64,000 nucleotides of DNA. Source: Datisca glomerata (Eukaryota; Streptophyta; Magnoliopsida; Cucurbitales; Datiscaceae). The DNA lies in contig QANY01009317.1 in the NCBI GenBank assembly GCA_003255025.1, positions 310,001 to 374,000 on the forward strand. The letters are read 5' to 3'. Positions within the stretch are counted from its first letter, which is position 1; the number at the start of each line of letters is the position of its first letter. Position numbers and translations under genes: made by a program. Shown piece after piece: positions 35,095 to 45,700 of the stretch. The notes below the pieces were generated by a model. It was not told the DNA's origin and searched no databases. It was given only the letters and a program-made list of their open reading frames with translations.

Positions 35095-36137
35095 TAAAGG
35101 CAGGACAATACTATTTTAGTATTGTCTGGCGTTTGGCAAAAATATAGAACCCGTACTAACTAATATGGTGGTTTTCAAACCAAACCAAAATATTAAATTC
35201 ATATTTTTTATTTTTATATATAATTTCTTATAAAACTGAACCAAACCCAAACAAAATTTTAATTTTATATATTTTTTCAATAATATCATTTAAAAATTAT
35301 TTAAAAAATTATTTTTAATCAATAATACTAAACCAAACTGAAACTCACGGTTCGGTTTGGTTAGGTTCTTTTAGCATGAACGGTTCCATTCCTACCGGTG
35401 AAGCTTCGTTTCTGCCGGTGAAGCTTCGTTCCTGTCGGTGAAGCTTCGTTCCTGCCGGTGAAGCTTCATTCCTTCCGGTGAAGCTTCGTTCCCGCCAGTG
35501 AAGCTTCGTTTCTATAAGAGCAATCTCTCCCTCTTTCGTCTCTCTGTTTTTCTCTCTTTCTATCTTTCTATTTTAATTTTCCCTTTATCTTGCCCAATCC
35601 TTCCAACCCAACAATGGAAATCACGAAAGTTATTTAGGTTCCTTGCATTTTTTTAATTTTGCGGTGATCTCCCCCGCAATTTGGGTTTCTTGCATTTTTA
35701 TCTGAAGAAAAATTTCATTTAGTTGTTGTTCTTCGTTTGGCTGTGTGCATCTGTAGTTATTTTTTTCTTTTCCTATGTGTTATTGATTGTTTTAATTGTG
35801 TTTGCATCAATCACTTTTTCATGAAACTTTTTTTAGCATATTAATTATTGTTATAATTGAATGGATTAGTTTAAATTTACTATTATATAACATGAATTAG
35901 ATAATTTATTTTATAGTTAAAAATATAAAATAACATATTAATGAGTTTCAAATAGATTTTTGCGGATCAAATCACAACAAACAGTTTTACAATCTAGTAC
36001 TATGATGTGTCAAACATTGTATTAGTGTTACAGTTTTTTAACTAATACAACACCAAATATTGGATAGTATTATTCAATCCAGTACAGTACTGTCTGGTAG
36101 ATTTAATACAGTATTATCCTGACTGCCAAACGAGCCC
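35095..36137. mobile_element. Small inverted-repeat element in an intron of the CACTA second gene
   Basis: The right end, complemented, reads gggctcgtttggcagtcagg then ataatactgta. The left end starts aggcaggacaatacta and contains a hairpin with agtattgtctggcgtttggc. The shared core ggcag..ga.aatact suggests a terminal inverted repeat of about 20 bp, with the first bases missing on the left. The taa at both outer edges could be a TTA/TAA-type target duplication as in PIF/Harbinger elements. The interior has a ggttcggtttgg-rich stretch (35140-35370) and a minisatellite. There is no transposase. Confidence 0.6.
35387..35512. repeat. 20-bp minisatellite, about six copies
   Basis: The unit aagcttcgttcctgccggtg is repeated head to tail from 35401 to 35500, with a partial copy before and a degraded copy after. 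Copies differ at one to three positions. It is GC-richer than its surroundings and contains a HindIII site in every unit. It is not a CRISPR array because there are no spacers. Confidence 0.95.
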
Positions 36138-37299
36138 TAAGATGTGAAAGTACCTCAACAGCTTCATACACCTTTACTTTCAGCTCGTTTGGAACATTGC
36201 AGCCCCATTCTTTGTAAGTTATTGCAACAAGTGAACGTGCATAACTTCCTATAAAGCTTTTAAATTTGGCGACGTCCTCGCCTACAGGTTGTCCCTTATC
36301 ATTTGTAATGACAATCTTTTTTTCACAATTCCTTTATCGTTCTTCAAAGAAGTGAGGTAAGATGGCCCTCTTTTCCCTCTTCTTTTTGTCGTACTAGTCG
36401 TCGTATCCATATTTAACCTATCTATGTTATCGATATTCAATTATCATCTCTCGAGTCTTGATCTCTATCCATATCTACAAGTTACAAATTACATAACATA
36501 TTAACTCCATTCAAGTACGCTCAGAAAATCCCCCATCTAGATGAGATTGTTTTTACACAAGGATAAACTACGTACGATCATCTCGAACTAGATAACTTAA
36601 GAAAACATAAAATTGAGAATTTAGAAGAACATAAAATAGTTGTTGACTAGGGTTAAACCAGCGAATAATATTCTATAGCTTATCGAGTAACACATTTATT
36701 GGCTCATCTTAGCTTCACAATAATATTTTTCGTCATATATAGTTGTTTGAGTTGGTTTAAACAGTTGGAAATTCATTTAACGGCTTAGATTTATGCATCT
36801 GTAAACACATCAACAAATTAATCTGAGATTTTCTGTTAATCTTAATATGAAGACTAATCAAACACACCATAGAACGCAATATCAGTCAAGCGGCGCGATG
36901 ATCTGCAGGTTGCAGTGAAGTAGAGTGGTTTAATGCATCCGTAAAGATATTCACTTCTTCCCATTATCTAAGTAAATTAGTCGGCACTGACAACAAAATA
37001 GATTCACTGACAAATTAACACACTGCTATACAATATCCTATCAAAACAAATACCAAACGACAGCCACCATACCAATTGAGCAAAGAGAAATTTCAAAGCA
37101 GAAAAAACATATGCAATGTTTTCAAACGAAAAAAGTGTGTGAGAATTTCAATGGCGGCAGATATCCACCATGTCCATATGGAAGCATGCTGGCATCGAAT
37201 CAATGGCGATGGAAGAAAAAATTTCAAATGAAAAAATTAGGTACCGAATTTTGTAGAAGATGATGGCTACTACGTGAGAAAACGAGACCAAGGTTTAAG

Positions 37300-37770
37300 C
37301 TTAAGCACGACGGGAAGCACATGTGTCGTGTGCGCACGGGACAAAAATTGTGGGGCAGCCACGGGTATGGGGTAGGGAGAAAAAAGATGAAATAATAAAA
37401 AAAACCTTGGGTTGGTACTTAAAAGGAGACAAGCATGACGGGGGTTATACACCCCGTCTTGCTTTTCATAAACAAAATGACGGAGTACACCGTCATTTTG
37501 TTTACTGTTTAATTCTCACGACGGGGCATCAATCCCCCGTCGTGCGTTTCCTACACAACACGACGGGGTGTTGAGACCCCGTCGTGTTTTACTCACGATG
37601 GGGTCCCATTACCCCGTCGTTTTGTATAAACTTAAAGCACAAAATAACGGGATTTCATGAACCCGTCGTGCTTTACCCTCTTATGTACGACACGGATTAG
37701 AAGCCTCATCATTTTTGTGTTTTAAAATGGGCATAATCTTTTACCCCGTCGTGACTCGTTTTTTAAGTGG
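37300..37770. repeat. CACTA right subterminal repeats with long palindromes
   Basis: This is a dense array of perfect or near-perfect palindromes separated by 20-40 bp. Examples are tgacgggggttatacacccc, cacgacggggcatcaatccc, cacgacggggtgttgagacc and atgacggagtacaccgtcat. Each has a 6-10 bp stem ending in cccgtcgtg or a variant and a loop of 4-10 bases. The arrangement is like the TNPA-binding subterminal repeats of En/Spm. Confidence 0.88.
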
Positions 37771-37792
37771 AATATCAGCTATTTTAGTGTTT

Positions 37793-38928
37793 TGCTCTCA
37801 AACTTTTAACCATTGAGTGACCATGCACAAAAGGCTTTCAAGTAATCTTCATTGCATTATGAAACATGATCTGATTTTTCAGTTAAGTTATTGTTGACTT
37901 AAAGATGAACTTTCTTTCTGCATTCATTGAATTTTATCGATTCCCAGAATAAGTTTTTGCAAGCTTTACTAATACTAAAACAACACAGTCTATACTATAT
38001 CATTCATGCATATAGTATGAAGTCTAGACACCGAAAATTCAAAAGAAAAATAACGAGTTTGAGATATAATGACATGTACAACAATTCATGAATGACGACA
38101 ACTCAGTATTCAATTCGTCAGATTAATTTTATCAAAAAATTTCTCAGATTACGATTAATGAATATAGTTACCAATACGTCCATCTAGTTGTAAACCATAA
38201 TTATAGAGACAAGTATTTAAACAATCTTAGCTTAATTTAGTTACAAAGAGAGAATGCCAAAAAAAAAGTAATTCTTCATTGTTATCTGTCAAGTCACCAT
38301 TAGTCACCATTGTTAGAGGCTATTAAAAAAACAAAGGAAAGATCTTAGAAATTCTTCCTCCTTTATCCCCATAATAATAGAGCTGCCACCATTCATCAGC
38401 AATTATTTTCTTTTTTATTATTTCCTTTTCTAGTATAATATATATTTCATTTTCGTCAATTAAAATAAAAAACACAAGGATGTTTTAATTGCATAATTCA
38501 TAACAACGTGGCAGATAAAGAATGGGAGAACTGTAGAAGCATTGACTGAACAACCACATTATGTTCAGACAACCTCATTTCTCCGAAACAGACAACAGGT
38601 GAAGGAAATAAAAGCCAAGTTTTGCTTAAATCACTTTCTACTTTTAAGGTATTATTATTTTTTTATATGTTAAACGGAAAGGATTTGGCTGCTAACCATC
38701 TGAAGGCTTCATGGAAGGGGGACTGATAACGATCTTTAAAAAACGAAGGGAAAATTCTTCAAATTTCTATAGTCTACACAAACACTTGTCTAACTTAAAA
38801 ATTGATAAATAAATCCAATTGTTAAAATTTAGTTAATTTAAGTATCAAAAGATAAGATTATCTCCATAATTAATCGGATCTAAATATTTTTTCAATCCAA
38901 AATATAAAATGATCTGTGTTGTTTAGGT
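37793..38928. other. AT-rich intergenic DNA, no gene seen
   Basis: Nothing codes convincingly here. The stretch separates the CACTA element from the second Mutator-like element. Confidence 0.45.
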
Positions 38929-39424
38929 TCAAATGAAGGGTTTTGTCTAAAGTTGACCTCTTGAAAAGTTAAATGCCTAAAATAGGCTCTTCCCTTAATT
39001 TTCACTGATTTAAACCATGACCCACCATCCACACTTTTTCTTCATCTCCAAAAACAAATTTCTCGCATACCCTTCTTACACAACTATCCAGTCAAATATC
39101 AAATTATTCTACTTCAACATTTTATCTCCATAGCTTCTTAAGGAAGCCATCCAAATATATGTCATTTATCTTTCATCGATAGTCCATTCTTTCATCTTCT
39201 TCTTAAAAAAACACTTCCTTACATCTTCTACTTCCATTTCAATTTTTTTACCCGCCACATGATAAGCTTTCAACATCTTCATTCTCGAAGAAAGCTTGCA
39301 AGTACACAAGGTTTTTGTCCGTTACTCAGTTTTGTATTTTTTTTGGGGTTCTTCATATTCCTGAGTTTTACAGGAAATTTTTTTAGATTTTTGTTATTGA
39401 GTTTTACTACAATAACAAGCAGTA

Positions 39425-39760
39425 TGTTGAAGACGATAGCTTCAAAATCATCTTGAAGCAATCTTAAAGGCTTCGAGATGATACGATAGCATTCTTGAAG
39501 CCTGCAAGATTGCTTCAAGAGGGTTTCAATATTATCTTGAAGTCTACAAGATTGTGTCAAGATATATAGTCTATAAGATCCATCTTCAAGATCATCTTGG
39601 TCTTTAGATAACTTCAAGATTTATCTTGGTCTCTGAGATGACTTGCTTCAAGACGGCATCAAAATGTCTTCAATATGGCTTCAAAATGATAGATGGCTTC
39701 AACATAGATTCAAGATGATTCAAGATTACTTCAAGATATCTTAAACAAGTGATTCATAAT
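39425..39760. repeat. Degenerate cttcaagat/atcttgaag repeat array (left block)
   Basis: Short words such as gcttcaagat, atcttgaagtct, caagattgcttcaag and gatgatcttga recur every 15-40 bases in both orientations. A second block (40495-40795) uses the same words, for example gaattctacaagattgcttg. The open frames found here are products of this repetition and not genes. Confidence 0.8.
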
Positions 39761-40084
39761 GTAAAGTAATTCATAAACCCCAATAGTTATAATTAATGTT
39801 TTGAACTTCTAGGACTGAAGTTCAATCCTAATTTGTATAATTTTTTCTTTCCTTGACAAGAAAAACTTAATATTTGAGAATATTTTTCTGTTAAATTGAT
39901 TTATCCCACATGGATTGTATGTAAATTTGTTGACTTAATTGTCAGAAAAGCTTCATTTTTAATTGACTAACTAATTAAAAAATTTAAAGAGATGTTTTAA
40001 TTTGGGATTTTGACATGCATACTTCAAATATATCAATTGTCTGACTATATGCATTGATTAGCCATTTTTTATATGTTCACGGTC

Positions 40085-40450
40085 CTTTTTTGTGAAAATC
40101 AAATCAAACCGAACCGAAGTTTGAGTTCAACAATATTACCGAACCGAAATGCTCGTGTAAAAAGAACTGTACCGAACTGAAAGTTTAGGTTCTGTTCGGT
40201 TCGGCGTTAGGATTAAAATATAAATTTTTAAAACATTTTCGAAGGATATCATTGAAAAAAATAATATAAAATTAAAGTTTTCTTTCGGTTCGGTTTAGTT
40301 CAGTTCAATTTTCATACAAAATTATATATGAAAAATAAAAAGCTAGAAAATTACAGTTTTGGTTCGACTAAAAACTATCAAAATTTTGAATCGGGCCAAA
40401 ACTTCATTTCTTTATTTTTGACGTTCCGAACTGAACCTACATAAAGAACC
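40085..40450. repeat. Block rich in accgaaccg / cggttcggtt motifs
   Basis: The words aaccgaaccgaa, gttcggttcggc and ttcggttcggtttag recur in both orientations and separate the two cttcaagat blocks. A similar motif family occurs at 35140-35370 inside the element in the CACTA intron, so the two insertions may share a captured sequence or repeat family. Confidence 0.65.
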
Positions 40451-41018
40451 AACCGAAACGATAAAGAAAATTGACACAGAAAATAAAGTAGGTGTAAAAA
40501 TTCTATTGAACACTTCAAGATTAAAATCCATTGAACACTCCAAGTTGATCTTGACGTCATCTTGAATTCTACAAGATTGCTTGAAGAGACCTTCAAGATC
40601 ATATTGAAACCGTCTTGTAGAATTCAAGTTTGCTAAGATGATCTTGAAGCTGTCTTGAAAATACAGATTTCAACATCATTTTGAACTCCTATTAAAGTCT
40701 ACTAGATTGCTTCAAGACGGTTTCAATATCATCTTGCAGACTTCAAGACGGATTCAAGTAAGTTTGAAGACTTCAAGATGAACTTTACAAGGGTAATATA
40801 ACAACTTTAAAATGTGTAATCATTACACGGTAACTAATTTGATTTGTTACTTTTTATATTATTATCATTTGAAATTCATGCAAGGTCAATATAGTAACTT
40901 TTTTTAATTTGAATTGACGGTGGGCCTAGAGTTTAGATGAGTAAAACTTAGAACATTGGTTTAATTTAGGCATTATGTATTCCTAGAGGTCTACTTTAGG
41001 CAAAAACCCTAACATGAA

Positions 41019-42511
41019 TTTTGATTTTAATATTCAAAGTAAGTGATTTTAATATTTTCAGAATTAACAATAAAACAAGGATTAATTTCGCTACTACGTG
41101 TTATTTAAACATTAGTTTGAAATTTAACAGTACTGGGTTTTTTTATCAAAAAAAGTTTCTGTCATTTTTTTAATTTAAATGATATTAATGTCATTTTAAA
41201 TTATAAGAATGTGAGAGGAATATTTCTATGATTATAAATCTTACAATCAATAAAGAAAGACACATCATACTGTGGTTTTGATTTTAAGTTAAAGGCGAAG
41301 AACACGACACGTAGTCTATTAATTGCACTTGAGAATAGTATTATAAAGTACCGTTTCATATCTCGAGTCTTTTTTTTCTTTTTTTTTCAAATTTCCCTTT
41401 AAAACATACGATAAATCAAATTTCCGTACTTGATTTGAAGATTTTAATGTTCAGAAAAAAAGTTATGGTACCAAAGACGTACCGTACTCGGAAATTATTC
41501 ACCACTGATATCACCTGAAAGTTGTGGGAAAATGTTATTTTGAAGGAAGGCTAGCATGTTCGGAAGCTACTTGTCGTAGTTCTCGGGGGTAGGTGACCTA
41601 CATCTTATCTTAATAGAAAATTGGCATCTACTTCACTCCATCGTATGTTTTGTAGTAGGAGCTGACTTGTCAGAGAGTGAAAACGATACAAGCATGCCTT
41701 CTAAGGCTACGTCCATCATACAAAAACTAACAACAAATGCTTAGACATATTTAAAGTTCGAGATCTTATATTACTTGTTTTCTAAATCAATGCATCACGT
41801 TTCTCCTATAGAACGAGGTCTAAGATGTAAATCTCCTTGTGTTTTAAACGTGGGTTCTGATAAGACTAGCTCAGATGGTCATAATCAAACTGTGTCCATA
41901 TAATTTAAGATTTAATACATGCAAATTTCTCATTTTCGTATGACAAAAAAAAAACATCCGTGCTCTTTTTTTATGTACATACTATATTATAATTTCAATG
42001 ATCAAAGTACGATGACTCAAATCTATTCCCTTTACTTGGTTGTCCAAAGTGTATAACATTAGAAAGTTGAAAACTGTTTAAAGACGGTTCTACATTTTGT
42101 AAGAAGGGACAACCAAGGAGGAAAAAAATAGTTAACTTTTAGTCTAAACCTGTTTCTACACCGTGATTAACAGTTTGCTGATCACAAGACTAATAAATGG
42201 CACTGAAACTCCTCCACATCATGAGAAGTGACAATTTACTTCAGGTAATATGTGAGAACCAATAAAAAAAGCTACTGAGGTGAAAATGAGAAATACATCT
42301 CTACATCCCAAAATCTCTTCACATAGGCGAGTGGATTTTTAGTATGACAGTTATTCTTCTTCAATGAAAACAAAACTGAGTCAAGAACTGCTTTCTTGCT
42401 CTAGGTTCGATTTTGTGTACCGACTACTAACATGAGCTTCCGCCGAAGAAGAGAACAAAAACACCCCGTTTGATCCTGCGTTCGAAAAGTGAGACCCCTT
42501 AAGTGAAACCG
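41019..42511. other. AT-rich DNA downstream of the SAM-domain gene, no gene seen
   Basis: I see no coding sequence. The first few hundred bases below 42512 should include the 3' UTR and polyadenylation signals of the SAM-domain gene. Confidence 0.45.
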
Positions 42512-42748
42512 TCATGGTTGCCGTTTCGAACGAGGTGCAAGAGCAAGAAGAATCTTCTTTCTTGGACCCTACAATTAGAAAAAAAAACCTTCATTAAAAT
42601 GACTCACAATTTTTTTAAAAATACGTGCAAGTGGATGCAGAGAGAGATTCTTTTCTGAGAGAGAGAGAGAGAGGGGGGGGGGGGGAGAGAGAGGGGGGGA
42701 GAGAGAGAGACAGGGGGAGAGAGAGAGAGAGAGGGCGACTTCTTTTCT

Positions 42749-42796
<48 letters not shown>

Positions 42797-45700
42797 GAGA
42801 GAGACTCTTTTCTGGGAGAGAGAGGAGGCGAGCAGCTAATAGGATGATTTAAAAAGAAATGAAAAGGACTTCGGACGAGTTCAGAGCTGCAAAAGCTGAC
42901 CTTGATATTCAAGGAAAAGCTAAACACTCTTCTAGGCTTATATATCAAAAACCAACTGATCAGCGCTTTCTCAAAAAGTTTCCTTTTCACTAGGAAATAT
43001 ATCTAAAATTTCTTTCTTAAGTGCGAAGAGATCTAGATTTATTTGTTCCATATTTTTGCATGAAGTAGTTTCACATATCACATATGCCTATTAATAAAAG
43101 AAAAAAAAATGTTGCATGACAGACATGGCACACCGACACTAAGATACTAGAAATCGCATATATATTATAGTCACAGTTCAAAAGCAGAAGCCCATAGCAC
43201 AAAATCCTCATATATGATCCAAAATCGAGCGCACAGTTCATCACATCACAGAAACATAGAAGAAAGAAGTTGAACACTATGAAAGATCAATTTATAATGG
43301 ATAACAATAGATGGAAAAAGGTACCATGGGTATCCCAATCTCTTTGAGGTCATTCTCCCCCATCTGCCTTAATGCTGCCATATCTACCTGTTCAATGGAT
43401 TATACGCATCATGACCAGATAAGAAATAGGCTTGGCAGCATATCAGCTTGTGCACAATGAATGCCAAGTACCCACCAAACACTCAAATGATTCACCTCTA
43501 CAGTTGAACGTCTGAACTAGAAACCCATATGAGAAGATATCATAGCTCAAGTAATTCAAAATAACAGTGAAATGAAGGAGTTTCCTGTAGGGTCTAAAAG
43601 TTAATACAATAGTTAATAAGTAATTCATCAGAGAAAATAGACATGTAGAATTCTCGGTTGCTGTCAGCCATCTCTGTAAGCATAGAGTTTCACCTAATGT
43701 AGCATCCCACTCTCATTTAGGATGCATACTGCATTGGACATAAAATCCATATTGAAAGGTAGAAAGAAAACAAAGAACGAAGGCTATACAAAAAAAAAGT
43801 ATTAACTGAATGATAAACATCATTCTATATTTTATTCCTAGCAAGGTTTAGCAAAGATTAGAGCTATTAAGCCCGTACTTATTTAAAAACCCAAACATGG
43901 CTGATATTCATTTTATATCAAAGCGTGCATGATTTAAGTTTGAGAAAATATTATAACTATTATGACAAATAACAATGGAAGAAAACTACATACTTCCTCA
44001 GCCTTTAAAATGATTGCATATTTCCCCAGTCCCAGTGAATGCAACAACCCTTCTATTGTTTGAAGTTCATCACCCTACATAAAGAAAAGAACACATTAGC
44101 AAAGAAAAATAACAGAGAAAGAAACCCCTAACAGGAGGTAGACCATTAAGAAATGAGAAAACTGAAAATGTCCAGCCAGATATAGCCTCCAAATTGAAAC
44201 ACCGAACACCTAATTGGGAGCAGAGCAAATTATAGTTGAACTGATTTTAAAAAAAAAAGTCTTAATGCCCATTTTTTGCCTTACGTATAAAGATTATCAC
44301 TTAAGAAATTTGGACTGTCACCCAAGACAAAAGCCACTTAAGAGGCAATCTACCTTTTTGACAAAGTGTTGCTTCTGAGAACAATTTTTCACTAATGCTC
44401 ACTATTATCCCGCCTCTTTTTTAATTGGTATGTAATATACACATTTTTACCCCCACCTGTTGTAAAATCATTAAATCGCCAAAGAATTACATGCTAACAC
44501 ATAGGCTGGTTAAAAAGGTCATTAGAAGCATCATGTTATGAGCATAAAAGGAAACAACAAAGAAACATAGCAAAGTCACATAGAAAGACAGATAATAGAA
44601 TGAAAGGGAAAAAAACACAAGGCAAACGTTAAGAAGCTTGTACTGGGTATGAACTCTTTGCCATGATGCTGCTTGGTGGAGGGATAGTAGGTGCCAAAGG
44701 CTTCGCAGTTCCCGGTGTCATAAAATGTGACGCATTCACAGTCCCCGGAAATGACGAATCAAGAATATCTTTGCTGATATAGGAATCAGATCTGACATGT
44801 TCGAATGTCCTGTTTGATGGCCTTCTCTGTAAATCTCCCATATTCCTCTGTGGGGAACGACCCCTTGAAGTAGCTTGAATTCTATCCGGGGATCTTTGTC
44901 TTGAATGATCAACAGTAGATTGAATTCTATCCAGGGACATTTGTCTTGAATGATCCCCAGCCCAAGTTGAATAAGAATTTCTGTATGAGTCCATTTGTGG
45001 TATATCATACACACTTCTTGTTGAAGAAATTCGCCCCTTAGAACTCGTGTCAAGTGATTGACGCAGGCAATACCGTGAATCAAGACTGCTAACTGGGTGT
45101 TCAATTGACTTTGACAGCTTCTCACGAAGGTCCACTCGCTTGTCATTGTGTTCAGCTCGTTTAAGTGCATTTTTTTGCAAAAGTTTCAAACGAAGGTCAT
45201 CCTTTCCAATCCGCATCTCTTACATGTAAAGCAAATTAAAAATTAGAAACATAACTTTAAACAGTTACTTGAAAGGATTCAATTAAAATACAAAATCATA
45301 TACAGCAGATTTATACTTTAAAGTAATTCCTTACCATTCAAACCATCAAAACTTGGACCTGACATGCCAATATTTCCTCGTTGTCTGCCAAGACATGAAT
45401 TATAAACATACTTTGAAGGTAAAACTCATAGAGAGAAAGGAAAATATCTCTAGAAAAGAACAAAACATATACACTCTAATTATTATCCAAAGTGCTGAGA
45501 GATACTGAAATTTTGGATGATGCTAAAGAAATGGAGTTACACAATACTATGTTGAACACATGAAACGAAAGCTCCAAACCGATTGAAACCAAAGAGAAGA
45601 CTGACAGACCGTTTGCTGTTGGGTTGGCTTCCATGCAATAAGGAAGCATCTGAATTACTCCCCAGTCTATCTCTCACGGAACGCTTAGTCCCAGTGACAG

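Larger units (their letters stand above)
32620..36410 (-). pseudogene. CACTA second gene: Transposase_24/TNPA-like region with C-terminal Ulp1 (C48) protease-like region
   Basis: Start MDTTTSTTKRRGKRGPSY (36410). After a frameshift comes VITNDKGQPVGEDVAKFKSF and ITYKEWGCNVPNELKVK (36310-36180). A plausible intron (donor gtactttc near 36150, acceptor tgtag near 35036) is followed by TQYVIDPSHKVMVLQNVGEM and WCKFKSELDSRFIFPFEENR (35035-34930), then NRAKNKYNHKISRLGYA (about 34700), NEPIDRATLWKCACRDK (about 34530) and VRGLGQFVSPTTYF-like residues (about 34260). This matches the plant En/Spm Transposase_24 family. Further down are TYGMIVDTTFYDALVGEGNI (about 33850), VMDIYGGNAYI (about 33265), CGYFVMFLMKHIIENFDKPM (about 32905) and TQIEIDEGGEWTDHFAEYVW (about 32720), the signature of a C48 (Ulp1-like) protease. 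CGYFVM would hold the catalytic Cys, but the preceding Asp codon is a stop. Many breaks make it inactive. Confidence 0.8.
27668..37789 (-). mobile_element. CACTA (En/Spm) DNA transposon, decayed, about 10 kb
   Basis: The left end is CACTACAAGAAAAA, a classic CACTA-family terminus in plants. The right end reads CACTAAAATAGC when complemented, so only the CACTA core is kept there. Subterminal regions at both ends are packed with cacgacgggg/ccccgtcgtg repeats. Two gene remnants lie inside on the minus strand: a Transposase_24/TNPA-like gene fused to a C48 protease (36410 to about 32620) and a TNP2 transposase (31913 to 28548). The flanking triplets, cat (27665-27667) and ttt (37790-37792), do not match, so either the right end has decayed or its true position differs slightly. 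Confidence 0.88.
38938..41009. mobile_element. Second Mutator-like non-autonomous element
   Basis: The ends are an imperfect terminal inverted repeat of about 100 bp. The left end begins gggttttgtctaaagttgac then ctcttg, atgcctaaaata and ttaaaccatgacccacc. The right end, complemented, begins gggtttttgcctaaagtaga then cctctagg, atgcctaaatta and aaacc..ggcccacc. The flanking 9-mers tcaaatgaa (38929-38937) and taacatgaa (41010-41018) agree at seven of nine positions, as expected for an old Mutator-type target duplication. No transposase is seen. The interior is filled with degenerate cttcaagat-type repeats, interrupted by a block rich in accgaaccg/cggttcgg. Confidence 0.75.

Noticed and set aside
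35387..35512. Possible CRISPR-like array
   Set aside because: The 20-bp units are directly adjacent with no spacers, in a plant nuclear context; it is a minisatellite.
27665..37792. Matching 3-bp target duplication for the CACTA element
   Set aside because: The flanking triplets are cat and ttt, so a duplication cannot be claimed.
39279..39617. A 112-codon frame with repeated QSCRLQ words
   Set aside because: The repetition comes from the cttcaagat array inside a Mutator-like element.
42604..42990. A 128-codon open frame rich in Ser/Leu/Pro, and its mate on the other strand
   Set aside because: It is created by the GA/CT microsatellite in intron 6 of the SAM-domain gene; there is no conserved motif.
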